Source: Haplomitrium mnioides
Taxonomy: Eukaryota; Marchantiophyta; Haplomitriopsida; Calobryales
NCBI GenBank assembly: GCA_049999725.1
Contig: JBNGIS010018921.1
Span: forward strand, 1-64,000
Direction of reading: 5' to 3'
DNA length: 64,000 nt
Shown: piece by piece, positions 10,478-22,900 of the stretch
Layout: the number at the start of each line of letters is the position of its first letter
Position numbering within the stretch: position 1 is the stretch's first letter
Notes under the pieces: model-generated
Told to the model about the DNA's origin: nothing
What the model saw: the letters and a program-made list of their open reading frames with translations, nothing else
The model's database searches: none
Position numbers and translations under genes: made by a program

Positions 10478-13246
10478 ATGGTGAGGGTTTTGCGATTGCT
10501 GGCCAGTCGAGAGCGCGGTGCTTATGTTGCCAGTTGGTTCCGACAATTAGGAACATTGTCCACGACTTTGCACGGGAAAGCTGCCGCTTCAGAGGTGGAA
10601 TTAAAAAGTTCGAAGCCTCTGTTGCGACGATCGAAGTAGGTTACATCACTGTAGTTGGAGTCGGTTGAGTGGTGATGTTCTCTCTGTCGTGTTGTTTTCA
10701 TCAGCCAACTGTGAGCTTCATGTCGTGAGAGACGGTAGTAACAATGTACGATGTTTGACCTTTTGCAGTGGACCAAAATTTCCTCCTGCTCCGATTCAAC
10801 AGTCTGAAAATGCGAAACTATCCGCGGAGGAAATAGATCGTAGGGCGTCTGCCCAGGCCATGGCATTGCTTAGGGAAGCGTTGGATGAGCCTGATGATGA
10901 TGATGGAATCGTTTTGGAAGAAGACCAGATGTCTCTTCGAGTGGGCATTGTCGGTGCTCCCAATGCCGGGAAGTCACAGCTTACTAATCGGCTGGTGAGT
11001 GTTGTGTAAGGGGAAACATAATACAGAAAAAAACTTCAACGATGCGGAAACCCGTATTGTCGAATCTTTTCACGAATCAAATTTATGCGTTGTTGAGTCC
11101 ATAGGCGTCTAGTAAAGCAGTCGTTGACGCGTGGAATGATGTGTGGCTTTCTTCTGGTGTAGAGGGTGTAAAGTGTTATGAAATGAAAGTGGTTTGCAGG
11201 TAGGATCCAAGATATCAGCTGTATCTAGAAAAACGAATACAACGCATTGGGAGCACATGGGTGTCTACAACGAAGGACCTGCTCAGCTGGTCAGTTTGCA
11301 CAATGCTACCTGTCGTAATTTCTACGTGTTTCAGTTTTCAACTGGCTTGTAATCAACATGGAGGTCACGCGGATGTTCTTACGGTTACTAAATGTTGATT
11401 CTTCTGATTGGCAGTTGTTTTTTGATACGCCAGGATTGCATCTTGATGTGCAAGGATCGCCATTAAGGGTGGAAGCTCGTCACAGAGTTCGAAATGCTTG
11501 GCAAACTTTGGAATACTGCGAGGCTGTAGTCGTTATGGTGGATGCGGACCGGCAGATTAGGAGGTATGCGTAGTTGGCATTGAAGAACAGGAAATTTGAA
11601 CTAGAGTGGTGCGAATTCATTTAACGCCACAGAAATCTATCTAGGGAGTCATTGTGCAGTGTTATCTGAAATCTTTATTCTTTTCCAGCAGTCAGACATG
11701 ACAGGATCTTGTCCCATGTATGCATTTTTTCGTCTAGTGGATGGGTTCCCATGTGGACGGTTATAGTTATTCAACAACTCCAGGGCAAACAGAAGAAAGC
11801 GAACAACTTAATTCTAATTAATTAAAAATATAATATATATCGATATGACATGAGGTTATGTGCAGTTTGTTGTGTGGAAGACATTACCCTAATGCGAAGA
11901 GTTATTTCCAGGCCTGATAGGAGAGTAATGCGGCTTGTGGAGAAAATCGGGAGGGACAATAAGTTCTCTCAGAAAAAGGTCCTGTGTCTGAACAAAGTGG
12001 ATCTGATAGAGCAGAAAAGGCTACTTTTGCCTCTTGCGAAAGAATTTGAAGATCTGCCTGCCTTTGAAAGGTATCCATGTATCCCAACTTATGCTGTCTT
12101 CAGTATTCAGGATTCAAATATCATGCTTTATTCAAAAGTTTGTAGGTTGTCAGCAGGAATGTGTGTCTTCTTATATAGCTTTAATTATTTTGTTCTATGT
12201 GTATTGGGGGGGGACTTGCTTTGATACCTTTTGCTGTGGTTCGATGGATGCAGAATTTTCATGATATCAGCTTTAACAGGCAGTGGAGTCAAGGATGTGA
12301 AGGAGTACTTAGTAGGTCAGGTAATTTTGATCTGATATGAAAGTATTATCAGGGAACTAACCAGGTACATTGAAGTGATAGACAAAGCGATAGAAGATTT
12401 GTATTCAATGACTAGCAATCATCTGGTTTCTCTGATGGTGTTTTTTGGTTGACCAGGCTGTTCCCAGACCTTGGGAAGAGGATCCAGATGCTCCAAACCA
12501 ACGAGGAATATCTATTGAAGTTGTTAGAGAGCGCATTTTTGAACTTGTGCATGAGGTTATTGAACAGATTCCCTAAGCTCTGAAGTACTGAATTGCTATC
12601 CTGCTTGTGGTGCCTTCTCTTTTTGATGCCACAGTACGATGTGGGTTCTTCAGTTGATAAGAACAATTGGTTTTGTTGTGTCACTAGTACTCGATGGTGT
12701 AATTGTTAACATTTAATTGATGCAGGAGCTGCCACACACAACAAAGCAGAAACTGATCTCTTGGAAAGTGCTCAATGATGGATCCATTCGCATTCAGCAA
12801 GTGTTGCTGGTTGCTAAAAAGGACCATCTGAAAATGCTCGTTGGAAAAAACGGGGCAGTTATTGGGTATGTCTAGTCCGTTTTTCTTTGATGATCCGTGT
12901 GCAGACAGTGTTTAGAGCTAACGTCACCGAAGTTTCTCCAGTAACAAGTGTTGTTGCACATTCGAGATACTGTCATTTGGAACATCATGGTTTTACATGT
13001 AGCGGCAGTTATGCTGGCATATGAGTACAGTTTCGTGCTTTATTCTGTACTGCCATTGGGTTGCTTTCCTGTTGACGGTGTTAGAAAGACTCTGGTGATG
13101 TGTTATGAAATTGTTTCTTAATCGGTAGTTGTTGTCCCCACTGTTTCAGGGAAATTGGCATAAAGGCACGCAAGGAGCTACAAAATATACTGGGTGCAAC
13201 AGTACATTTGGTGCTGGATGTTGAGGTGATGGATGGTGCTGAGTGA
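10478..13246 (+). CDS. ERG: ERA-like GTPase (GTPase plus KH domain), probably mitochondrial
   Basis: Era-family GTPase. These proteins bind the 3' end of small-subunit rRNA and act in ribosome assembly; the plant ERG branch works in mitochondria. Nine exons assemble in frame: 10478-10635, 10769-10994, 11200-11289, 11415-11563, 11912-12070, 12254-12320, 12457-12555, 12726-12865 and 13150-13246, giving 394 residues. The N-terminus (MVRVLRLLASRERG...) is basic and lacks acidic residues at first, as in an organelle presequence. An acidic linker precedes the G domain. Motifs: G1 GAPNAGKS (115-122), G2 region with NTTHWEHMGV, G3 DTPG (162-165), G4 NKVD (236-239), G5 SAL (266-268). A KH domain follows, with GKNGAVIG (356-363) and a terminal block like Era's VHLVLDV. 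All GTPase motifs are intact, so it is probably functional. Confidence 0.93.
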
Positions 13247-15087
13247 TGTTGTCTGAGGTTTTTTAGGTGTGCAGCTCCTGGGTTCGATAGAGCTACGGGG
13301 TGGACCGAAACCCTCCATCAAGGGACCAACACAAGATACAGGTAAAAGCATGCCTTGATCATAGGTAGTAAGTAATCAGTTTTGGCCATTGTACATTACG
13401 GAAGGGACGCAAGTGAAAACTTAGGTCGTGTAGAAGAAAGCTGTATCAGAACGACAGTAGTTGTTTAGCTTCTTTGGCAACGCTCTTCAAACTCTGCTGG
13501 TTGCATTTCTCACAGCTTCCTGTTTGCAGTGTAAACAAACATTGAAACCAAAATTCTTCGCACAGATTTGCAGGTTTTGCGGACAGGTTGCTAGCTGAGG
13601 TGGGGGTAGATTTGTGTTTATGCAACAAAATACAACGGACGGGAACAGCATTATACAACAGAAGCGGTAGTTGCATGAGCCAAGCTACAGCACTGGAGGC
13701 TGAGAAGTCTGGGAGATGCAAATGAAGAAAATTCGTTGCCACTTGAATCGTAAAACTAATTGGGTGGTTGACAACCACCACTCAGTCTCGGTGCCAAGAG
13801 ACTCATCAATTTTGAAGAGTACTTGCAATTAAACAAAATCGTGACAAATAGAAATGGCTTTGCCTAAACAGCGTGTTTAATTAAGAGTAGCTCCTAAAAG
13901 CGTAGGAAAATATATGGCTTGGTCCCACATGTAACTGCAATCTAATGAAAGCAATTTTAAAATCAATTTAATCGTGCTTGACATCGGTGCATGGATCTAT
14001 TCTGCATTTCCGTTATCTCATGACGTACAGTGATGTGTACAAGTGTATCCCTGTTGCCACTTTTCACTCGACTGCTGTCGTGGAGACACACAGGAACTTG
14101 GGATTCTTCCGAGATGGTGGAAGAATCGGAAGAAAGAAAGTCAAGCGAGTAACGTTTATCGTAATCATTAAGTAGAACTCGCAGGTTTCGAATTCCTCTG
14201 CAGCGACACCAGATTGAAAGAGGTGGTTTTCGTCGTTTTAGATCAGTTGATCTTCGTTCACGTTTGCTCCTTTTCGTGCAACCATTGGCATTTACTTGGT
14301 ACGACGATATGAACAAGTGCCTTGAATCCGTTTCTTCTTCTTTACGTGGGAATTGATTGAAACTGTGTTTGCTTCTGAACGATTTCTCCCGAATATTTCG
14401 CTTTCGGTCTTCAACTTTTCGTCCTGGCAGGAGGGGGAGGTTAAGCGAACGTTAGGAGTATCAATCAAAGACCAAGTCCTCTTGGCTCTTATACTGTTGT
14501 GTATCGAGGACTCGAATCGAAGATCAATCGTAGGAGATATACGTAGTGCCCTTCCTACACAGCCAGTGGAGTTGTTTTTAAAAAAAATTTTGGGATTCTC
14601 GTGAGATGGGACAGAAACGGCAGAAACTGAAAAATACAATCAAGGTTCTCTCTCTCTCCCTGTTCAATTCTATTCTGTGGGTGTACGGATAATCAAAGTA
14701 ACTGATTATCAAGGAGGAGTCACACCATACCACATCTATTTTCCAAGGAGGCACTATTTCTTAGTTCAGCAGACAGCAACACCTCATTGGAATAAGGCCT
14801 TGATTGCAGATTGCCTTGAATGATGTGGATACTATTAGTCACGTGTTTGATCTTGTCGTTATTTTTCTCCAAGCTTCTGAGTGTAGGTTGTCTCATCTCT
14901 AATCTGATGCCTGTGATCTTCAACCAGAAAAGAAATTGGATGAATTATCGGCACTTTATTCAGCACCCGTTTCTAGTTAAAGTTGGGTTGAAAGCAGAAT
15001 ATGGCGCTACATATTTTTTTCTTTGTTTGTGGTGGAGAGCAGGCAAAGGTGAGGGGACTTCCTAAGCTTGGAGGAGCATACACTAAT
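13247..15087. other. Intergenic region without recognisable gene
   Basis: About 1.8 kb. Several ORFs of 60-117 codons on both strands overlap each other and show no family resemblance. The right part may hold a 5'UTR or upstream exon of the OTU protease, because a splice-acceptor-like GAGAGCAG occurs near 15042 in frame with its first coding exon. Confidence 0.4.
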
Positions 15088-18000
15088 ATGGGTGATGAAG
15101 ACGGGAGAGCTTTAGGAGCTGAAGAAGGGAACACGTTGGAAGCACATTTAGCATTGCATGGACTACGAATTGTGGCAGTGACTGGAGATGGCAATTGCTT
15201 TTTCAGGTTTGGCGTTGTTGTTGAAAATCAAAACCTTGATCTTCCTTTGAGTTGTAGAATTTTTAAAAAACACTTATGTGAGGTGCTTGTCCCACATTCT
15301 AGGTTTGATAGGTCATTGTCTAAGAGGTGACAAGCAGTTCAAAACTTCAGATGTTTGCAACCTTTGTAAGTTTGATGCTGTTTTTACCATCTGTAGATGT
15401 CTCAATATCCAATGGACATGAGAGAACGATTTTAGACGAAGGATGTCATGCACAAGCTAAGCTAGTTACTATGCAATGTTGACCCTGGACTAAGGATGCC
15501 ATGCTGTGACAATAGAACACCAGCTTGCACCAGCACTTGATGTTGCCTTCAACTTGGTGTTGCACAAACAGAGATTTTATTTGAAGCTGAACTGTAGGGT
15601 AATGTGGTGTGTAACAGAGCTATAGCAGATCAATTAGAAGGTGATGAATCTCAGCATACAAAATATCGGAAGATGGTGGTTGATTTCCTGGAGGTATGAT
15701 AGCTGTAGATGGATTGACTTTTAGGCTCGTATAATTCTATGATCTTATTCTCTCTTTATAAGCCTTTAAGGTTGGCCATATACTCTTGGGTGCGATTTTG
15801 TAGGTACATCGAGAAGATTATGAGCCATTTATGGAGGATGATGTTCCCTTTGATGATTATTGCATTAACATGCGAAGAGATGGTACATGGGCTGGCCACA
15901 TTGAGCTTCAGGCAACATCTTTGCTTACAAAATGTAACATCTGCATTCATCGGGTACAGTTCAATACAGTTCAGAAATAATCTTCACGAAGAATGCCTTT
16001 TCAAATTAAAATAAGGGAGCGTCATGTAAGATTAGAATGGTTCAATTGTAGACACTTACCTAGAATGCAAGGGTTCATTCGTCTTTTAGATTTACTGGAT
16101 TGCAATAAGTCTGACTGATATGGGGTTATCTCCAGTTTATGTTTCCAAGGTGGCAGATCTGGAATTTTCAAAGTCCAACTACACCAATCCTCCATCTGTA
16201 CGTGCTTGTGTGATGTGTTCGTCCATTTATATTTTGTAAGTTTGTTATGTGTTGTTGAAAGTTAAGGATTGTCAACCACATTTTCCAAGTTTTTCTCTGG
16301 TAACTACCTTTCCATATGCATATGAATCCTTTTTCAATAACGAGGACCGGGCCTTGATGATGTTGATTGACTTGAAGTTCCGCCAGATTGATGGGCCCTG
16401 GCTTGCAGATCATATCATGGCGAGGAACACTATAACAGTGTCCGGCAATCACATGATGATGGTGTAGGCCCAGCCAAATTGACAACTGTAGAAGTAAGCT
16501 GTTGAACCATGAGGAGAAATATCTGCTTGTTGAAATTACAACAAACACAATACATTGCTTAACATCATGGCAGAATACAGCAGGAATGCTACATATTTTT
16601 TGGGTAGTCAAATATGTATTTGACATGTGACCTTCAAACACTTAACCAAGTACCATCTCATTTAAAACTTTTTTTAATTGTTGAAGATGGATGCTGCCAA
16701 TATCGCGAACACTCCACCTCCAGCAAAGGACAGAGTACCAAATCCACGCAGGACTGCAAGGAATGATGTGAAAATGGTGATGGCTGGGACTGGCTGTACC
16801 GACTCCAATTATGTAGCAAAGGTTTGCTATTTTCTGATATATCATTTATTAACGTGGGAGCCGAAGCTTTGATTCTTTGTTTCATGAATTATCCCTCACC
16901 AACTCACCCAGTCTTCCTTGATTTTACCATCGACTATTTTCTTCAATTCATCTTGACTATCTGGGCTTTTCGTTGGAACTTTTAGTGTATTGTCATAGTG
17001 GTAGTTCTAGATGGTGGAGTAAGCCATATACTTTCCTCCGCAGAGGCGAAGTGCTGCTTGTACGGAGTGAGGGGATTCTGCAATTGGTGCATTTTCCAAG
17101 GTTTCAACTGCCACTGATGGAGACTTTGATTTCCTGGCAATTTATAGATATTGGAGGATATGCATGGAGATGCAGAAGCTACTATAGAGTTTCTGATAGC
17201 TGAGCAGAGCTATGGGTATGACAATGGTCTTTCAGGAGTACGACAAGATGGTCTTTCACAGGCCATGCCAGATGGTATCATCCTATCCTTGCCTTTCTGT
17301 GGCAAATTTTTTTTTTTGACCAAAAGCAAACAACTTTATTTACTTCTACTTGTAAGCGTCAAAGGAACAACCGTGTCCAGAAATCAGGCCGAGCGGCAAA
17401 AACCATCAACCAATTAATCCCTTTCTGTGGCTTCTTGTGCACAAGCATTAAAGTTGGAAGACTTGCAGAAAGAATAGAAGTGTGAAGTTGAAATTGTGTC
17501 CTCGTGGAATATATTTGATCAGGTTTTAGTCCAGTGATTGATAGTGATGGAAAAGATGAATTTGAAGAGAATTCATCCCAAAGTGAAGAGGATGAGACCA
17601 ACGAGAATAGTAGTCGAGAGGAACTGGCAAGTGGGTTTTCTACAAGACAAACAGTAAGTTATTATTCTCATAGTAGCACCTGCGAAATGTATTATCTGGA
17701 AACCTTGCAATTTGCTCCCGTTTGCTTAAAGTTGCGAAGTTGGAAAGGGGACACTTGGAGAACAAGGTACAGTTTGTTTACAATCAATAGATTTAATCCC
17801 CTGTTCTGATCGGGTGTCTGTACACTAACAAAAGGAAGTTTCATGAACTGGGCAGACTGTCTTCAGAAACAAAGCCTGCCCTTGTGGTTCAGGGAAGAAG
17901 TACAAGTCATGTCACGGAGCAGCTCACCATGGCCCAACAGTTCTATCCAGGTAGTTTTGGGGATTTGTAAACAGATATATTTCATGACATTTTTAAAACA

Positions 18001-18182
18001 GGTTTTTGTGGTGTCTATGCTAAGCTAACTTAAACCCGTGGGGCTTTCCTGGCAGTGCACGATTAACTATATCCAACAGGCTGAGAAAAGAGAAAGAAAG
18101 GTTTTCAAAGAAATCGTCCGAAACAGACTTCACACATATAGCTGCAGTGGAAGATCTTCAGTTGGGTTCATTGTGCATTTAG
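15088..18182 (+). CDS. OTU7: OTU-family cysteine protease with UBA-like region and SEC-C motif
   Basis: Predicted deubiquitinase of the OTUD3/OTU7 type, which removes ubiquitin from proteins with an OTU Cys-His protease fold. Exons: 15088-15206, 15618-15693, 15804-15953, 16136-16197, 16409-16493, 16687-16821, 17148-17274, 17535-17653, 17856-17950 and 18080-18182. All are GT-AG and in frame, giving 356 residues. The catalytic motif [10 protein letters not shown] lies at 31-40 (Asp34, Cys37), and the catalytic His is in GEEHYNSVR (His143). [16 protein letters not shown] and [12 protein letters not shown] are family blocks. A UBA-like stretch (about 190-235) ends in [12 protein letters not shown] zinc-binding SEC-C motif [14 protein letters not shown] starts at 299, and the protein ends DLQLGSLCI. 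The start is uncertain: the frame is open further 5' and an upstream exon is possible. The ninth junction was chosen to preserve the SEC-C frame. Confidence 0.9.
17300..17425 (-). mobile_element. Possible retroposon tail in OTU intron 7
   Basis: A T-run followed by GACCAAAAGCAAACAACTTTATTT and, further on, GCCGAGCGGCAAAAACCATC. Read on the minus strand this resembles the AATAAAGTT...TTGGTC-poly(A) end of a non-LTR retroposon. A similar arrangement (T-run, AAACTTTAATT, then GCCGAAGCGGCAGAGCATC) occurs at 22310-22410 in an intron of the SGR2-like gene. No coding capacity is present. Confidence 0.4.
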
Positions 18183-18650
18183 TGTTTGTAGTATGCGTTG
18201 AAGATAATGTAGCAGGTGTGTTTTTTTGTATGTTGTGCGGCTTTTCATGAAGCGCGTGAACTTTACAAACCATGGGAGTGTACACAATCAAGCAGCGTTT
18301 GCAGAATGTAGTTACAGACTGGCACCATGCCAGAGGATTTTGGTAGTCTAGTTTTGACTTTTCTTCTCAAAATAGAGGCCGAAAAATGTTTTCCTCATGG
18401 CTCCAGTATTTCGGAGGCCGAAAAATGTTTTCCTCATGGCTCCAGTATTTCGGAAGCGCAAGAAATTGGAAATAACATATGATCCATTGCTGTGATTTTT
18501 TGGGAGCTGTTGCTCCTTACATTGTTAAAACTGGGAATTTTTCAAATGCACTACCTTGTTTTCGGGAGTTCGGGAGGACTGCCGATGACGGTACGTGTTT
18601 CCCAAAATGTTCCTCTCAAGTTACCGAGATAGGGCTACTCCCCACTCGTC
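18183..18650. other. Intergenic with an exact 39-bp tandem duplication
   Basis: Spacer between the convergent OTU protease (+) and FAS1 (-) genes. It holds a 39-bp direct duplication at 18376-18454, starting AGGCCGAAAAATGTTTTCC. No gene is seen. Confidence 0.6.
18376..18454. repeat. 39-bp tandem duplication
   Basis: Two adjacent copies, beginning at 18376 and 18415, with no differences that I can see. This indicates a recent duplication or an assembly stutter. Confidence 0.85.
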
Positions 18651-19310
18651 TTACAGGGCTACATCCGTCTCAAAGTCGATTGATCTCTCAAAAGCAGAAT
18701 CCATGAGCACGCCATCAATGACATGAACTAGCAGGAAATCTTCTTTGACATCTACAATCGGACAGGTAAAGTTGTTGACAAGAAAGCCTCTCCTCTCATC
18801 ATTGGTCAAATACAATTTATACCCTGAAAGACTTTCAACTTCTAGCTCACTACCGGAAGCCACCATTGCCGACGTGATCTGTTTGGGAACTGTCCCAAAA
18901 CTCATTATGCGAGAAACGATAGCTGTAAGTCTATCTGAATTCTTGTCAACAAAACTAGAACCCTTCGCAGCATCTGGTTCACTTCCAAGGAAATCGAGGC
19001 CATGGGAGAGAAATTCCCACACCTTATCGTCATCCACACCGTCCACTCCTTTCAAGCATGTTTTGATGAGCTTTCGAAAAGCAATTTCACTGGGAACGAA
19101 TGTCGTGAAGGGGAGATCTGACGCAACCAGCTCAATCATCATCTCGCCAAATCGCCCCAGTTGAAGAGCGCGAACATTTTTTTCCACAGCCATTAAATTC
19201 TGCGAGGACCCTACACTCGAAGGTGATGGGGAGAACATGTAGATGCCACAGACGAAAATGAGGAACACCGCACAAAGCCGAAGCATGCCCCTTAATGCCC
19301 TCGAGCGCAT
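18651..19310 (-). CDS. FAS1 (fasciclin) domain protein, membrane-anchored or secreted
   Basis: Single-exon gene of 219 residues. Residues 9-27 (LRLCAVFLIFVCGIYMF region) form a hydrophobic signal or signal-anchor segment, and the rest should lie outside the cytosol. FAS1 features are visible: the block TTFVPSEIAFRKLI, a central RIMSFGTVPKQI, the block LSGYKLYLTN, and the terminal H2-like stretch LLVHVIDGVLMDSAFE. FAS1 domains mediate cell-surface or cell-wall adhesion; in plants many belong to arabinogalactan proteins, but no Pro-rich glycosylation region is evident, so this belongs with the short single-FAS1 plant group. It converges with the OTU gene and is divergent from the SGR2-like gene, whose start lies about 600 bp away. 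The frame is intact. Confidence 0.8.
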   Translation of the reverse strand: MRSRALRGMLRLCAVFLIFVCGIYMFSPSPSSVGSSQNLMAVEKNVRALQLGRFGEMMIELVASDLPFTTFVPSEIAFRKLIKTCLKGVDGVDDDKVWEFLSHGLDFLGSEPDAAKGSSFVDKNSDRLTAIVSRIMSFGTVPKQITSAMVASGSELEVESLSGYKLYLTNDERRGFLVNNFTCPIVDVKEDFLLVHVIDGVLMDSAFERSIDFETDVAL

Positions 19311-19917
19311 AGCCGCAGCGCAGCGAAGACAGCTGCTGTTCGTGTGTAAGCGTATCCAAGCTACAACCTAAACCAAGGGTGACACGCTGGACGATCCCAT
19401 GAAGCTCGTTGGCTGCCCCCGTGGCATAAGTAGGGTTTGGCGAATTACACGACGTCACGTGACATAGACATCTTGTTGTATCGAGCTCAAGCTTCTTCGA
19501 TGCTTGCAGAAGATGGAGAAAGGAGAAGAGAAGAGGAAGGGGAACATGAATGGTATAAGAGTTGCGTGGACAGGGTGAATGTTCAGAGAAGAAGAAAGAG
19601 GATGATGAATTTTGTGGGTGTATTTTTGAACGGAGGAAATTTCTTGAGCACTGTGAAAGTTGCGCACTGTAGCAACGATGAATAAAAGGTTCTTTCACGG
19701 TGAATCGGAGCATCCGGCCGGTTGGTTTGTAATTGGTAGTTGATTTCTTGAGTAGTGACAACGTGTTCTGGTATCTCAATTTCGGTGGAGTTTGCAGCAT
19801 GTTGTTACTGGCTGACTTGTACTCTGTTCACTTTTTCTCGGGCTTGTTATCTTGACTTGCCGATCTTACAGTCTTCTCTCCCTACTCTTGAGTCCACGCT
19901 TGGGAGTAATTGCAGCA
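19311..19917. promoter_or_regulatory. Divergent promoter region between FAS1 (-) and SGR2-like (+) genes
   Basis: About 600 bp separate the two divergent starts, so both promoters must lie here or overlap it. A minus-strand ORF runs through it (19132-19800) but overlaps the FAS1 N-terminus in another frame and has no recognisable content. I could not locate clear TATA boxes. Confidence 0.4.
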
Positions 19918-22900
19918 ATGGCTGAATACTCTTCAGTCCCGGACGCTGATTTGGCGTCTAATTACCCCTCTCCCACTCCCCCTGTTGCTGCCCCTGCAAG
20001 TGTTCAGCCGCTGCCTTTTAATGGAGCTAATTTTCAATCGAGCGCATCGAAGGCTCCCTTGATCACTATGTCAAGTTTTCCACGTCCCCTTTCTCCTTCA
20101 ACGTCATTTCGGGAACCAAGTTCGCCTCCAAATCATGCAATCGAGTTTCCGAATTCTTCTGCAGGTTTTGGATTGCAGAGACAAAATTCATGTCCCAACC
20201 CAGAGAGATCGTCATTCCTTTGCTATAATCGATCTGAAAATGCTAGCTCGGCTGGAAAGTATCGTGCCCGCACAAGAAGTCCTTCGGATGGAGCGGATGT
20301 GAGATGGTACTTCTGCAGGACTCCACTAGGACTGAATGGTAAGCCTATTTGTTGGGGGTTTTTTTTTTCTGGGTTTGGGTGTGTCAAAAATGGATCGTAA
20401 GCTTCATTGCTAACTCGGTCGATTCAATTTTAAATTCTGATTGATTTCTCCCCTTTCTTCTGTAAATCTTTAAGTTCGTGCTCTTTTTCCTCCGTCAGTG
20501 GCATATCTTTTGTTTAGTGCATCATGGGATGCCGAGGTAACACTTGGTTGTAATTACGGAGTCACTTTCGTCAACGAATATAATACTTCGGACGAGCTAA
20601 TGGCCTGATGCTTCGCGGTATTTTCATGATTTTCCTTTTTTTGGCCGGCCCAAGTAGATATAATGGTGATGTTTTGGCGAATGTTCAGCAATCACGTCTT
20701 TAAGTGGAAAGAATGATATGTGATGGGTGGAAAGGTTTGGGCTGCAGAAGCAGCTGCATCAATTCCTGCGATTGAGGTGGTCGGAAAGGGTGAATATTTT
20801 CGTTTCAGTGTCAGCGATTCTGCTGCTTTAGAGGCAGCTTTTCTGGAGGTTCTTCACTCTTTCCCCTCCACGTATTGCCGGATTCATACAGCAATTAATT
20901 AAGTTTCTTGGGAACTATGAGCTGGGAAAATTGTGTCTGCCAAAACCCTATACTATCTGATAACGAAGACATTAATTTTTTTCATTATGTATTCCAGAGG
21001 GAAGAACAGCTCGTCACAGGATGGTGGAAGGAGTTTGCAGAATGCAGTGAAGGCCCTAGCACAAGAATTCCTCCGGGTCCATTGCTCGGCTCAGATGACC
21101 TACGATTGCCAGACCCTGGAGACAATTCTAGAACTAAGGTTGCTGATGATAGTACCAAAATAAGGCCTAAAACCTTTCCTGCCAGCAGAAGTTTGCAAGC
21201 AGAGGGTGCTGGTGAAGACGAGAGTGTGGGAGTGATTGTGAAGGGAGGCTTGTATGAGGTATGATGGTATCACTGCAGAATATTACTCAAATTCATGCAT
21301 AGTGCACATCTGTGGGAATTCCTGATTGATGTCCCCAAGTGTCAAGCTCAATGTGCTGAATATTAGGTAGACCTCTGGCGAAGGAGATGTTCTCCTGTGT
21401 ACTGGAGGGGTGATTACCGGCGTGTTCTGCGTGGTCACTGGTTTGCACGCAAGGGAGGGCTTGATTGGTTACCACTGCGGGAAGACATAGCAGAACAATT
21501 GGAATTAGCATATGACAGTCAGGTCATACCCTTACTTCTTTAATTGTTGTTCTCCTGATAAATGATTAATGTTAGTGCTGTGAAAGTTTTCTTATTTGGC
21601 TTCTGGATAGAGAATATTCGTCTACCTGAAGATTCTGTGGAAATCCATGCCTAGATTTGGAGACGGCGTTCATTTCAACCTTCTGGCTTGTATGCTGCAA
21701 GAGTGAATCTACAAGGTTCTACATTGGTGAGTTATTGTGTAGATATATTCTTGGGTAGAAAAAGCTTCTTTATACAGATCTACATGGCTACCACTGCTCG
21801 ATTCTCACTCTCCACACTCTTGTGCACATTGTACTCTCAGTCCTTACGACCGTAGGGCTGGCTCTGGACTTTTAAATTGAATTCAGTCAGTTCAATTACT
21901 GTGATGTACAGGGCCTGCATGCTCTTTTCACAGGGGAGGATGATTCATGGGAGGCATTTCTGTGTGTGGATGCTACACGAATTTCATTTGTTCTCGGTCT
22001 TAAAGCCAGTGGTGTTAGGTTGCGAAGAGGTTTTGCTTTACCAGAGTCCTTGCAGCCTACTCAAGTAAGTTCCATTTGGAAAGATGAAACATATAGCTTG
22101 ATGGTCTTGTTCTAGGTTGGTAGGAATTGAACTGAAGATCTTCCATTCAGTGCTGATTGCTTGTCTGTGATTGTTTGCCAGGATGAGGTTCGGCAAGGTA
22201 AGGAGGAGGAGATGGACGACTATGCCTCCCAGGTTTCCCACCAAAACTTTCTGTGTGAAAATATTATTTCACAAAAAGAAAGCTGATTCCTTCAAAAGGA
22301 AGTTGATGCCTGTCTTTTTTTTCTTTTCTTTTTGAACGAAAGTACTAAACTTTAATTCCAAACATCAATACAACTGCCGAAGCGGCAGAGCATCAATAAC
22401 TGGACAAAAGCTAACCACTCCCCTAAAAGCAACCAAGTTGGGACACTAAGGTGTACAGTGACAGCTACATGTCAATAGAACCTATCACAAGTCTGCCTAA
22501 GGTACATCATGAGCCCTAGGCCATCAATCCAAAATATTATCAACATCAATAACCAAAGGAATGTTCAAAGGCTCTGTAGTCCCTCAAATTAATAGCCTGA
22601 TTGGTGCCTTTTGCCCCAAGGATCTGTAAAAGGTTTCAAACTTTTGCATCTCTCAGTGCACTTGACAAAATGGGAACTGATAATACATAGCAGTACATGG
22701 AATGATGCGATATGGCTATAAAGTGTGCATGAGTCCAATCTGCATTAGTACATCTTGAGTGGGGTAATATGTTGGCAATCCAATAAGAGGTGGTAGTTGT
22801 TGTTATCTTAAAGCACTAATGTATGAGACAAGCTATCTATCAACAAATAGTAACTTAGTACACTATGTTGGAACAATGAAGTGGCCAATTGATTGATTGG

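Noticed and set aside
13281-13300. A GGGTTCGATAGAGC string reminiscent of a tRNA T-arm.
   Set aside because: No matching anticodon and acceptor arms in the flanking bases. It lies just downstream of the ERA-like coding end.
17733-17767. A possible extra exon in the OTU gene (after TTAAAG, before GTACAG).
   Set aside because: Including it breaks the frame into the SEC-C motif, whereas joining 17653 directly to 17856 keeps the frame and gives [14 protein letters not shown].
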